The position numbers and the translations under genes are program-made. Under the pieces are notes generated by a model. It had not been told where the DNA came from, searched no databases, and saw only the letters and a program-made list of their open reading frames with translations. Shown in pieces: positions 37,641 to 49,102 of a stretch of DNA of 64,000 nt (within the stretch, counting starts at the first letter, position 1; the number at the start of each line of letters is the position of its first letter). The stretch lies in the NCBI GenBank assembly GCA_026008535.1, contig BRKX01000014.1, positions 6,013,001-6,077,000 of the forward strand, in the 5' to 3' direction. The DNA comes from Perilla frutescens (taxonomy: Eukaryota > Streptophyta > Magnoliopsida > Lamiales > Lamiaceae).

Positions 37641-38973
37641 GACATTTTCACACAAAAAAATAATTAGAGCAAAATAATGAAATTGGTTCGGTAATCAAGG
37701 TTTTGATGATTCTAGTCTTGGATGTACGAAGTTGCAAAAAATAAACAAATTATACGTACAAATTGTGCGGAAATTTTATTTGCATATTGTTACATATGGA
37801 TGTACATGTTGATGAGTAAATGAAGATTGGTAATGGGCAAAATATGATTTTTTTTAAAAGCTGCACCCATAATAATAAAATCTTAATGAATTTTATTTGT
37901 TCAAAAGTTGTTGTCCCCTAGGAAGTTGGTCTCATTAATTCATTTTAATCCATTACTAGATAATCTTATAAATTTTTGAGCAGTAGATAATCTTATAATT
38001 AATATACAATTATCGTAACTATTTCTAGGGGAAAAATCTTATCATATATATATTTAAATATCTTTCATATTATATTTTTCAAATAGAGATTATCTAGTTC
38101 CAATTTGTGTGTGTCAATATTAAAATTGTATATTGCATGATGTTTTTTATAAAAATAAAATTTATTATATTATAACTAATGATAATTAATATTTATTGCT
38201 AAAAATTAAAATTTTAACAAATTAGATACTCTAAGTTTGGAATAACAACCCCAAAAATCATTAATTATATTAACTAAAATATAAAAATTAAATATTAAAA
38301 AAGTATTTATAAACCCTACTTGGAATAAACCCTAAATATATAATAATGTAAAATTATACTAAATCTAAAGAAATTAAAATTGAAGAAAAAATGTAAGAAA
38401 AAGTAATAAATTTAAAATTTAAAATTGAAAAAGTACTAAATCTAGCTAGAGGATTTGAAGTGATATTTTTCACAATATGCGGTTCTATCCAATTAAATGC
38501 GCTCATTTTTCCCGCTTTAGTCGTCAGGCAACAACTTAAGTCAATTAATTAATGAATTTCTCTTCAAATTAAGTCTCCACATGATTTATAAACAATTCAA
38601 GAAATTCTGAATCTAGCTACAACAAATTAAATTTATTCAAGCTAAATCAATTAATAACGCCGGAAGATCGGAATTAATTAATACGTTTAGATAATATTGG
38701 AGAGACCTCATAAATCATAATGGCATTTCAATTTCTATATAATTTATTAAGGCTCATTAAAATTAAATGCCATATCGGTCGACATTTATGCACATCTTCG
38801 AAGCAGTTTCATCAATCGGGTATCTTCTCTTATTTAATTTTAACGTTATTTTATGATATATTATTCATATATATAGGTAGCTAGGTCAATTGAGTTAATC
38901 AATTAACTAAAAATATTTGTTAACATATATTTTTTCTCACAGCTCTAATTAAAATCCGCTAACAGACTAGCTA

Positions 38974-39023
38974 ATGGCTTCTCCAAAATCAATCATTTTA
39001 GTCACATTCTTGCTTGCAGCTTT

Positions 39024-39114
<91 letters not shown>

Positions 39115-39336
39115 ATAAATATATATTAATTGTTTGTATATATGTTATGATTGGCATTTGCAGTATTAGGAAGATGCGATGAGGCAGCAATATTGTGCAA
39201 GACAGTGGAAGATTGTGCTGGTAAATCATACTGCGTTGAAGATTTTGGTGTGATATTGAGATGTGATGAAGGCACCTGCACTTGTGTTCCATCTGTTGTT
39301 GTTGTTCCTCACGCTCAACACATTATTATTAACTAA
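38974..39336 (+). CDS. Single-domain defensin-like secreted peptide, copy 1
   Basis: Exons 38974-39025 and 39164-39336, phase-1 intron, 74 residues. Residues 1-20 (MASPKSIILVTFLLAALVLG) form a signal peptide. The mature part has C22 and then six cysteines, C29, C35, C41, C51, C56 and C58, i.e. C-x5-C-x5-C-x9-C-x4-C-x-C, the spacing of plant defensin-like/NCR-type peptides. An intron right after the signal peptide is also family-typical. Such peptides are secreted and act in defence or cell signalling; the role here is unknown. The intron begins inside a long (CT)n run. The paralogue is at 48787-49102, and the two-domain gene faces it from the other strand. Confidence 0.8.
39027..39112. repeat. 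(CT)n microsatellite at the splice donor of copy 1
   Basis: About 86 bp of CT repeats starting within the GTCTCT donor itself. The paralogous intron at 48840-48878 carries only about 39 bp. Confidence 0.95.
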
Positions 39337-40831
39337 TACCTAATTAATTAATTAAGGAATTACTTACTATTTCTTGATGAATTGACGATGAAGAATAAAC
39401 AAGCAAGTATAGACGACAGTTAATTTAGATATATTTCTTTTATAATTTCATGGCGTTGTTTTTAATTTAGTTTGTTACGTTGTTTGAATTTATATTTCAT
39501 GTCAATTGCAACTAGCATCGTATCATGTATTTATCATCAAAATTGGATTGATTTTATTTTTATTAATTATATGGCTTCTTTTTTTTCTTTTTTTCTTTTT
39601 TTGGCTGTTTGTGAATGTTTGGGGAGAATCTGCTGCATGCACCATTTTTCAAGAACAACTGGTAGATGACAAGATTCATTTGGTTGCAGGAATTTTTTTG
39701 TTACGTTTTTAATTAATTCATTTCTACAGCTATGGGCTTAATTTAATTTGGTGCCATTAATGGTGTCTGAGTTACATACGTGTGATTGTTTGTTTCTTTC
39801 CATCAATGAAATTAATAATAATTTCATTTCATGACCATTTACACTTTCCCTTTTGATTGGGAATCAATTAAGGAGCTATGACACATATAATTAGAGCAAA
39901 ATTAGGAAATTGGTTCGGTGTTGATCAAGATTTTTGACGATACAAATTAATTTGCTCTCATATAATTTTTATTGGTATTCCTATTAATAAAATTTCATCT
40001 TTGCTTTAATTTTTTAAAAAAATCTAGTTGACTGTTGATCATCACCAAGTTGTTCACATTAATTCATTTCAATCCATTATTTTTTTATTACGATAGCTGG
40101 GGTAACCCTCAAAGAGTGTGTATTGTGTAAAATTTTACTTATGTACTAGTTTACAAACCACATAGAAGATGATCAATTGATAAATCATATTTGAAAGATT
40201 AAGTGTCACGAGCTCGACCATTCGTACCTAGTTATGTTGGTGAGAAATATTACTTTTATTTTCTCTTTCTTTATTTTTTTGGTACAACATTTAATGACCG
40301 CATATTCTTTTCGCTCAAACAAAATATTTTTAAATATATAGGTACATTATACATACATATGTGTGTGTGTGACTTAATTATATATCATACGTACGTACCC
40401 ATTATTTATGTTCCGATTCAAGTGATTATATTATATAATTATATTACTTCTAGAATATATATTACACAATTTTATCATATAGAACTATCGTACGTACGTA
40501 ATTGTTTCTAGTAAAAAAAACATCAAATTAACATATATTAAAATATATTTTATATATATTAGTGTATATATATTTTTCAGAGTATACGTACTATATATAT
40601 AGTATTTAAATGCTCAAATCTTCCCCTTTAATTAGTCAAGCAACAACTAAGTCAATCAATTTCCTCCCCATATTAATGTAACAACTAAGTCTCCACATAA
40701 TTTATAAACAACTCAATAATTTAGATCATAGGTAAAGCAAAATTTATTCAATTAAGCTGAATCAAATGACACAGGAAGATCTGAATTAATGCTTCATGAA
40801 AACAACAATTAATTAATATTAATTGACGACA
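39337..40831. other. Spacer between the facing peptide genes, unit 1
   Basis: AT-rich, collinear with 49103-50640. No conserved open frame is shared between the two copies, so the short frames here are not supported. Confidence 0.5.
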
Positions 40832-41300
40832 TCATTGGGTGGGGTGGGCGTGTTTGCAGAGGCAAAGCCCTTTCCTCCCAAGTGTTTCAACGAGGGAGAT
40901 TGTCGTAAATGTAGTGACAATTACAATTACAACAATCTCCCTCGTTGAAACACTTGGGAGGAAAGGGCTTGCAATAGCAGCGCCCCCTTGAAACATAATG
41001 TTGGTGAATGACTTGATAAAGGGCATTTTAGACCATTGCGTCTGCAATCATCGTTCTCCTTGCATCTGTGATCAAGGGTAATTTATACCGACACTGTAAA
41101 AACATAATTAAGATATAAATTTCAAATTCAATTGAGTAGCTCGACCTAATTAAAATGTTGATATAATTCGAACTCACGAGCTATGTTTACGTACGTTAAT
41201 GTTGAAATATAGTATTAATATGATGTTGAATGGAAGAGATAGACTGACCAATAGCAACGAGCAACAAGGAAGCCAAAATGATCAACTTATTGGAAACCAT
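40832..41300 (-). pseudogene. Two-domain cysteine-rich peptide pseudogene (unit 1)
   Basis: Counterpart of the intact gene at 50641-51098. Exon 1 (41249-41300) still encodes a signal peptide with a good donor, and exon 2 starts at 41093. Breaks: codon 21 is TAA, where the intact copy has lysine; one extra base near 40980 shifts the frame before the end of domain 1; and part of domain 2 is replaced by an inverted copy of neighbouring coding sequence, making a foldback (40862-40972). The last codons match the intact copy again. No functional peptide can be made. An RNA could still fold into a hairpin (see findings). Confidence 0.85.
40862..40972. repeat. Near-perfect 41-bp foldback in the pseudogene
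   Basis: The left arm 40862-40903 and right arm 40932-40972 are reverse complements with a single one-base bulge, separated by a 28-nt loop. The right arm is the original coding sequence, matching 50719-50759 with one change. The left arm is the inverted copy and replaces the second-domain segment. Confidence 0.93.
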
Positions 41301-42599
41301 TGTTGAGAAATTTATGTATAAATTGGTTCCGACTATTATATAGCTTTATAGGTGAGGCAAAAGCAAATATAGTAGAATTATTCCTGTTTCTGATGTACTT
41401 TTGGTAACTGAGTTTGATATTATTAAGTTTCCATATATAGATGGAGGAAAATTAACAATTCATTAGCCAGTCTTGAAATGAATTATACATGACTAATTCA
41501 AATTTCATGTTGTATCTGTATTTCACTCCATTTTCATCACTTGAGTTTTTTTAGTCTCAATTTACGTGTGTCAATTGTGTGCCAAACTTTAAAATTATTT
41601 TTTTTCTTTCATTTTTTTTTTCAATTTTAATTTCTTTAGGTTTAGTATAATTTTACAATTTTATTTAGGGTTTATTCCATCCAATTAGGGTTTATAATTA
41701 TTTTTTAATATTTAATTTGTATTTTTTAGTTAATATAATTGATTTTTGGGGTTGATTATTCCAAACTTAAGGTATATAATTTTTTAAAATTTTAATTTTT
41801 AGCAATCTATATTAATTATGATTAGTTATAATATAATAAAATTTATTTTTATAAAAAATATTATTAACAATATAAAATTTTAATGTTGACATACAGTTGG
41901 CACACAAAGTTAGGACTAGAGGATCTCTACTCATTTTTCATAATCATATTTATGGTTTTAATAATATTTATTGTAAAATAAAAATTAATAACATAAATAA
42001 CCATAATCAACATTTATCAACAAAAAAAAGAATTAAAATAATAATAATTATGAAATTATAATCAACTATAATAATGAATTATTAATTAAAAATTAAATAC
42101 TGCAAAATATTTATAAACCCTAATTAGTTGGGATGAAACCTAATAATCAATTATTATAATAAAGTAATTAAACACATAAAATTGAAATTAAAGAAAAAAA
42201 ATACAAGAAAATTTTATAATTTGAAAGTGTAACACGGAGTGAAACACAAATAATGCAACATGAAATCTCATATAAGTCTATCATACATGGTCTTTTTAAA
42301 TGCGGTTTATCTTTTTTTCCGTGTGGTTTGCACACAGTACATGAGTAGTATCCAGTGCACACCACCTTCGGATACAATTGATTTGTCAAGGTTTACTTTT
42401 TCCCCATGATTCGCGGGCAGTTCATGAGTGGAGTTTACACGGTGTGCACCTTCAGATAACGCCTATGGGTTACTCTCTTCATAAAAAAAAATTACTTAGT
42501 TGAAGCTCATTATTTAAAAAAAAAAAAAACAAGTTTTCAGACAGGTTTTGAATTGAGATTTTTGCACCTAGTCTGTCTAGCTGGCATGATTTACATTTA
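41301..42599. other. Unit 1 flank with dispersed repeat
   Basis: AT-rich and collinear with 51099-53447 apart from the solo LTR in unit 2. About 42265-42470 belongs to the dispersed repeat also at 12832-12975. No gene is seen. Confidence 0.5.
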
Positions 42600-43550
42600 G
42601 GGCACGTTTGGTTGACAAGGAATGTGGGTTGGGAAAGTAATATGATTCCCTTTTTTTAAATTACAGTGTTTGGTTTAATTTTAAAGTAAGTGGGAAAGTA
42701 AAAAGAATCATGATTATAAGGAAAGTAGTACAACATTCCAGGATTCTTATTTCTTACTTATTATAGGTATTCTTTTTCCTCATTCTTAGGAATTTAAACC
42801 ATATACATATAGGAAAATATAGTGCTTATTAAAAAAGTAATTCTTATCATTGATCGAAAAAAACTTATATTTCTAAAAAAAATAATTTCCAATATTTTCA
42901 AAAAATTCAAGAATTTAATATTTCTGGAAAAATAAAATCTTTTTAAATTTTCAAAAAAACTTACTATCAACGTTGCAGGTGTAAATTGCCCGGTAGAATA
43001 CAATATTTTGAAAAAAAATATATTTCCAATATTTTTGAGAAATTCATTAGCAACGTTGTCAATGTAAATTTTGATGATAATTTAAATATAATAATAACAT
43101 GTGAATTTCTTTTCAATTAATTGTGAACCTTTCTCGTGACATTGAACTAGTTTCCGCTCTTCTCCATTGAAAATACATCTATTGGTTGTGATTGTGTAGG
43201 TGTCTGCATAAATCAAACACTTTTAATCATGGAGATAATTGTTGTATTTTGTGTTTCTCTATAATATAATTAATGTATGATGTTGTTGAGTATGCGTATA
43301 TAAATGTACTTAATTGTATCGAGAGGTATTATTCTTATTTATATGTGATGAGTGGGTCTATAGTGTTTAAGTGTGTATGTATTATTTTTGATACAAGTGT
43401 GTGTGTGTATGTATTTCAGAATCCTGGTAATTTATCTATTATTCTCCAAACAAATGATAATAAATTCATTGATATTCATTTTACTCAGAATAACATTCCT
43501 AGAAATCACATTCCTTGATAATTTTACTTTCCTGTCAACCAAACGAGCCC
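42600..43550. mobile_element. PIF/Harbinger-type element, 951 bp
   Basis: Starts GGGCACGTTTGGTTGACAAG and ends with the inverse CTGTCAACCAAACGAGCCC, flanked by TTA at 42597-42599 and 43551-43553. Short inverted ends with a TTA/TAA target duplication are the PIF/Harbinger-Tourist signature. No transposase is seen. Unit 2 carries a different Harbinger-type element at the same site (53448). Confidence 0.85.
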
Positions 43551-43590
43551 TTAATGTATCAGTTTGTTGGTTACTGCAGTTTAAAGAAAG

Positions 43591-44811
43591 AGCATATGTA
43601 TTGCACTTTACACCTATATTTTGGACTATTTTTAAAAAATAATTTAAAGCCGTACTTACTTTTTTAAATATTTGTAAATCTAACATTTTATCAATTTCAC
43701 GGCTCAAAAATCATTTGTAATTGATTGTATTTTAAGATTTTTTTATTGTAGTATTTTTTTACGCAGTTGAGGAAATAGAAATATTAAAATATTAATATAC
43801 AATTAATTACATAGGATTTTTGGGCCGGAAAATTGATCAAATGTTACAAAAATTTTGAAAAAAAAATTAATATGGTTTTGTTAATGTTCAAAAAGTTGAT
43901 TTTTTTTGTTAAAAGAGTTCAAAATATAGTTTTCCATAAAACAAATTATCCAGTGCATCACAAATAGCAGCCAAATAGTCTCGAGTAAAGAAATATAAAT
44001 AAATAAATTGAATTTTTATTATTATGGTTAATTATTTCAAAATTGGATCGATTTTTAATTTTCAATTAACAATTTTAAATTTTAAATTTTAAATTAACAA
44101 TTTATTATTATGGTTAATTATTTCAAAATTCGATCAATTTTATAATTTTTTAGTTCATTTTTAATTTGTTGATAAATGTTGACTATGATTATTTATGTTA
44201 CAATTAATTTTTAGTTTATAATAAATATTATTAAAATTATAAATTTTATAGTGAAACACGGAGTGAAACGCAAAGAAATATAATAGGAAAATTGAACCGT
44301 AATATATTCTTATGTGCTATTTTTGATAATTTTTCTAAAATTGCCATGAACTTTAAAAAATACCTAAATATGTCCAGAACTTTGACCTTCTTTCAAAAAA
44401 ATGTCACGAACTTCAAAAAATATTAAAAATGTCCTGAATTTTCCACTTTTTTATAAAAATGTATTGAGATTTACTTTTCGGTGTTGAATTAATGACGGGT
44501 CATACCAGAGTCTAGCTTGTCAAAGTGATATGTTTTTTTGAAGGGTAGACAATTTTTTTTCCTTCAAATTGGTTGGTTATGTTCGGATTGAGATTTTGGG
44601 AGGAATGAGTAGATATTATTTATTTTTCTTTTTCCGTTGGGATTGAGAATTTTGAAAGGAATGAAAAGAAATAATTTTTTTCTCTTCAAATTGGATTGGT
44701 AATGAGAGATTTAGGGGAATGAGAAGTTAGGCTTTTGGAGAGAAACGGAAAATAAAGTTGTCATTATTTTTTTAAAAATAAAAATAAAAATTTCAAGTCA
44801 CTATGACATGC
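43591..44811. other. Spacer between duplicated units
   Basis: AT-rich and gene-free. A TTATTATTATGGTTAATTAT phrase is duplicated (about 44018 and 44100). About 44330-44470 has three degenerate repeats of ATGTC-ACGAACTT-CAAAAAATA type. Confidence 0.4.
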
Positions 44812-45027
44812 AGAAATTGAACTCATGACATTTTTACACAAAAAATAATTAGAGCAAAATAATGAAATTAATTCTAGTCTTGGATGTACAAATTTGCAAA
44901 AAATAAACAAATTATACGTGCGGAAATTTTATTTGCATACTGTTATATATGGATGTACATGTCGACGAGTAAATGAAGATTGGTAATGGGCAAAATGTGA
45001 TTTTTTTTTTAAAGTTGTACTCATAAT

Positions 45028-45650
45028 CAGGGGCGGATCCAGGGGGTGGAGCCCCCCAGCCCCCAAAAATTAGCTAGGAGTTGGTTGATATTTTTGTTTT
45101 AGCCCCCCAATATTTCAGTATTTGAGTGGAATTTCTGGAAGTAGAATGAGATCTAAGTTGGTGAGAGTGAGATAGAGGAAAGAAAAAACAAATCAAAGAT
45201 GAAGAGAATTGTTGAAGCTTGTCTACCATAGCTGCGCGAGGGAGAAGATAAGAGGGAGGAGAGAGAAAGAGAGTGTGGGAATAAGATGGGAAAAATTTGA
45301 GTGGGCTATACATCTTTAAAATATAACTAATGAATTATTTTGCTATAATAAAAAATAAATTAATGGGTCCCATATTACTATTTCACCATTTTAAGGGAAG
45401 GAGAAATCTAAAAAAAAATTAGTAGAATCATGCAACACTCATCAATCTACTATGTTATTTAAAATTCTATTTTATTTTTTATTTTTAATTACATTTTTTA
45501 TTTATTTATGATCCAACTTCTTTTTTATTTGATCCTTCTGATTTTTGTTTAAAATTTTATTATTATGATTTTGTTAAATATATATTTATATTTATAGATT
45601 ATTAAATTAAGTTTGAGTGTTTGAGTTCAATTTTGATTGTCTTAGTATAA

Positions 45651-45687
<37 letters not shown>

Positions 45688-45921
45688 TTGAATTTATATT
45701 TGTGTATAACATAGTGATCTTTAAATGTAAAAATGATATAATTTCAATAAAGAAAATAGATTGTGCTAACGAAAAAAATCATTTACATATAAAAAGACGA
45801 AAATAAATGCAAAAATGATGGCAACCATCCCTTCCTCTCATTGTTTTTTTTTTACATGGAGTTATCATTCCATCACAATGCATTATGTAGCCCCTAAAGA
45901 AAATTTTTGGTTCTGCCACTG
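45028..45921. mobile_element. Non-autonomous hAT element, 894 bp
   Basis: Left end CAGGGGCGGATCCAGG; right end, reverse-complemented, CAGTGGCAGAACCA. Flanks CTCATAAT (45020-45027) and TCCATAAT (45922-45929) are an 8-bp duplication with two mismatches, and unit 1 has the single empty site (CCCATAATAATAAAATC near 37866). The CAGNGGCGGANCCA termini and 8-bp target fit plant hAT families. No transposase is seen. Confidence 0.85.
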
Positions 45922-46706
45922 TCCATAATAATAAAATCTTAATGAATTTCATTTGTTCAAAAGTAGTTGTCCCCTAGGAATTTGGTCTCATTAATTCATT
46001 TCAATCCATTACTAGATAATCTTATAAATTTTTGAGCAGTAGATAATCTTATAATTAATATACAATTATCGTAACTATTTCTAGGGAAAAAAATCTTATC
46101 ATATATATTTAAATATATTTCATATTATATTTTTCGAATAGAGATCATCTAGTCCCAACTTGTGTGTGTCAATATTAAAATTGTATATTGCATAATGTTT
46201 TTTATAAAAATAAAATTTACTTTGTTATAACTAATGATAATTAATATTTATTGCTAAAAATTGAAATTTTAACAAATTAGATACTCTGAGTTTGGAATAA
46301 TCAACCCCAAAAATCAATTATATTAACTAAAATATAAAAATTTAATATTTAAAAAATATTTATAAACCCTACTTGGGGTGGAATAAACCCTAAATATATA
46401 ATAATGTAAATTTATACTAAACCTAAAGAAATTAAAATTGAAGAAAAAAATGTAAGAAAAAGTAATAAATTTAAGGTTTGGTACACGGTTGACACATATA
46501 AGTTGGAACTAGATGATTTGAAGTGATATTTTTCACAGTACGTATATGGTATCCAATTTTAAGGGGATGTATTCAATTGAGATTTTATTAGATTTTAAAG
46601 AATTTTAAAAAGTCTATGGATTTATAAAATCTATAGACTCCACATGGAATCTCTGTGACTTGTATATGAATTTCGGACGATTTTAATAAATTTAAAATTC
46701 TTTTTT

Positions 46707-47207
46707 CCAGCGCTCGCTGGAAAAACAACGACCATTGTATCTGTAAACCAGCGCCCGCTGGAAACTGCAGGGGACAAAATTGCCGCTGGGAATGATAGTA
46801 TTAAAAAAATGTACATGTAAATTTTGTAATGAGATATGACAGCTTCAGTTTGGAACATTATTAATCATTTGTTCAATGCTAGCTGTTAATTGGTACATCA
46901 TCATTCATCAAGGTACGCAATTAATTAGTAGAGATGTAATTATTACTATACAAACTATTTCTTCGATCGATCTCATTTGTTAAAGTTAATTTTGAAAAAA
47001 AAAAAAAGTAATTAAATAGAATCATGATTAATATCCACTTAGAATTATATTAAACATGGGATAAATTAATTGTGTTGGGGCCTCAGCGGTCGCTGGGAAC
47101 TGACCGACTTATTCCCAGCGACCGTTGGAAACCATCGGCTACTCCAGCGGCCGCTGGGATCAACAACGTGCTGTAGTGCTCGAATTCAACTCCTCAACGG
47201 CCGCTGG
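46707..47207. repeat. Cluster of CCAGCG-N2-CGCTGG dyads
   Basis: Six copies of a 14-bp imperfect palindrome: 46707-46720, 46748-46761, 47083-47096, 47115-47128, 47144-47157 and 47194-47207. Half-sites lie near 46783 and 47218. They stand out from AT-rich surroundings. They lie in the interior of the 46563-48301 element. Confidence 0.85.
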
Positions 47208-48039
47208 AGTACACTGCGCGCTGGGTTTTACAAATCCATGAAAATCTTGTGTGCAAAGGTCGAATTTCTTCTGTTGTGGTATCGCCTAGCTAGGGATTAC
47301 ACCGCTTGATTCCCTACCTCTAGCGGTTCCTAACACTAGCTACTCAAGTAGCTAGAACCAAGATTTACAAGGGTTTACAAGAAATGACAACAACAGAAAC
47401 TAGTCTAGGGTTTCTTCAAGCAGCAGCTGCGGCGGCGGCCTCAGAAGTGAAGGTCAAGGGACCTTCAAGGTTCTTCACATGCACAGATATCTCCAGATCT
47501 GTAGAGCAATCAAATGAGCAAGTTAGAAAACCCAGCAGAAGCAATAAATAGAGAAACAGGAAAGAACAGGAGGCAATCGTGAGTGGGAAAAAGTGCCCAA
47601 GGCACGGCGGCTCAGATTTTCCCACTGGGATCTGCAGTAGCCCTCTCCGGCGACCGGAGAAACAGTCCAGGAAAGGGGAAGAGGAAGCGGGGGAGGCTAG
47701 GGTTGGTTCTCTCTCACAGCACACTCCTCCCAAACACTCAGCGGCCAAACAGGAGCCGATGGTCAGAACTCCGGCCAGAGAAACCGTGGGAGTGAGATGA
47801 GAAGATCCAAAAAGAGAGAGAGAGAATATGAGATTAGATTCTGAGATCGAGAGTATCTGGAGTGAGAGAGATGAGTGATATTATAGATGCTTCTAGAGCA
47901 TAGGGAAATATCAACAGCCTTAATGTTGTTTAATTAAGAAGTTGGATCGACAATTAGGGTTAAGGGTTTGGGGCTGGGCCGGGTAGATAGGTTATTTAAT
48001 TAATGGGCCAGAAAAGGGACAAATGGGTCAACCCCAACA
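47073..48039. mobile_element. Possible solo LTR inside the 1.7-kb element
   Basis: Begins TGTTGGGGCC and ends ACCCCAACA, an 8-bp inverse pair of LTR style, about 967 bp. The interior is GC-richer than its flanks. No matching 5-bp target duplication is seen (AATTG versus TCATC), so the call is weak. It may instead be captured host sequence. Confidence 0.35.
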
Positions 48040-48786
48040 TCATCCTTTGTATTTTTAACGTGATTTTGAGGTGAAATCCAATAGAATTAATGACTTTTTA
48101 AAGTTCATAGATTTTTAAACACCTCTGAATTTTTAAAGACTTTTAAAAGTCTTGGTTGAATACACCCGAATTTTTAAAGACTTTTAAAAGTCTGCATTGA
48201 ATACAATCGGATTTTAAAAGACTTTTAAAAGTCTAGATTGAATACACCCAGGTTTTAAAAGTCCAACAAAATCCTACAGAATCTCAATTGAATACACCCC
48301 CTTTAAATGCGCTCATTTTTCCCCCTTTAGTCGTCAGACAACATCTAATTAAGTCAATTAATTACTGAATTTCTCTTCAAATTAATATTAAGTCTCCACA
48401 TAATTAATTATAAACAACTCAAAAAATTCTAAGTCTAGCTACAACAAAATTTATTCAAGCTAAATCAATTAATAACGCCGGAAGATCCGAATTAATTAAT
48501 ACGTTTAGATAATATTAAGTGGAGAAACCTCATAAATCATAATGGCGTTTCAATTTCTATATAATTTAATAAGGCTCATTAAAATTAAATAGCATATTTA
48601 TGCACATCTTCAAAGCAGTTTCATCAGCAGGGTATCTTCTCTTATTTAATTTTAACGTTATTTTATGATATATTATTCATATATATAGGTAGCTAGGTCG
48701 ATTGACTTTATCAATTAACTAAAAAATAGTTGTCAACATATATTTTTTCTCACAACTCTAATTAAAATCCGCTAACAGACTAGCTA

Positions 48787-48836
48787 ATGGCTTCTCCAAA
48801 ATCGATCATTTTAGTCACATTCTTGCTTGCAGCTCT

Positions 48837-48880
<44 letters not shown>

Positions 48881-49102
48881 TAAATATATATTAACTGTTT
48901 ATATATATGTTATGATTGGCAATTGGCAGTGTTAGGAAGATGCGATGAGCCAGCAACATTGTGCAAGACAGTGGAAGATTGTGCTGGTAAATTCTACTGC
49001 GTTGAAGATTTTGATGTGATATTGAGATGTGATGAAGGCACCTGCATTTGTGTTTCATCTGTTGCTGATGTTCCTCACGCTCAACACATTATTATTAACT
49101 AA
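48787..49102 (+). CDS. Single-domain defensin-like secreted peptide, copy 2
   Basis: Exons 48787-48838 and 48930-49102, same phase-1 intron as copy 1, 74 residues. The signal peptide is identical to copy 1 in protein sequence. All seven cysteines (22, 29, 35, 41, 51, 56, 58) are kept. Eight residues differ, all in the mature part: A25P, I27T, S39F, G46D, T57I, P60S, V63A and V64D. In exon 2 only one silent change is seen. This pattern suggests relaxed or diversifying selection on the mature peptide (inference from few sites). The intron also opens with a (CT)n run, shorter than in copy 1. Confidence 0.82.

Larger units (their letters stand above)
37641..43590 (+). repeat. Duplicated unit 1 (defensin-like gene pair)
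   Basis: Collinear with 44812-53905. It starts at CTCATGACATTTTCACAC beside the gag stump and ends near the TTGGTTACTGCA sequence after the Harbinger element. Contents: flank, single-domain peptide gene (+), spacer, two-domain pseudogene (-), flank, PIF/Harbinger element. It lacks the hAT, the 1.7-kb element and the solo LTR of unit 2. From 37641 to 38973 there is otherwise no gene. Confidence 0.88.
46563..48301. mobile_element. 1.74-kb element with GGGGRTGTATTCAATTGAGA ends
   Basis: Left end GGGGATGTATTCAATTGAGA; right end is the inverse with one change. TTTAA flanks both sides (46558-46562, 48302-48306), and unit 1 has the empty site near 38492. The terminus style suggests PIF/Harbinger, whose core target is TTA/TAA; the exact duplication length is ambiguous. 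GACTTTTAAAAGTC palindromes recur every 41 bp near the right end (48138, 48179, 48220). The interior is composite: an LTR-like segment and a cluster of CCAGCG..CGCTGG dyads. Confidence 0.75.

Noticed and set aside
39002..39292. Minus-strand frame rich in Arg-Glu repeats
   Set aside because: Translation of the (CT)n microsatellite in the peptide-gene intron. The same applies to GA/CT frames near 6141-6406 and 28545-28899.
40832..41047. A 71-codon minus-strand frame across the foldback
   Set aside because: It arises by chance from reading through both arms in a shifted frame; only its last codons match the parent gene, and the true frame is broken upstream.
47416..47748. 110-codon minus-strand frame ending in poly-alanine
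   Set aside because: Lies in an LTR-like or captured GC-rich segment, overlaps other-frame ORFs, and shows no recognisable domain.
47073..48039. A confident solo-LTR call
   Set aside because: Ends look right but target duplications do not match, so it is kept only as a low-confidence feature.
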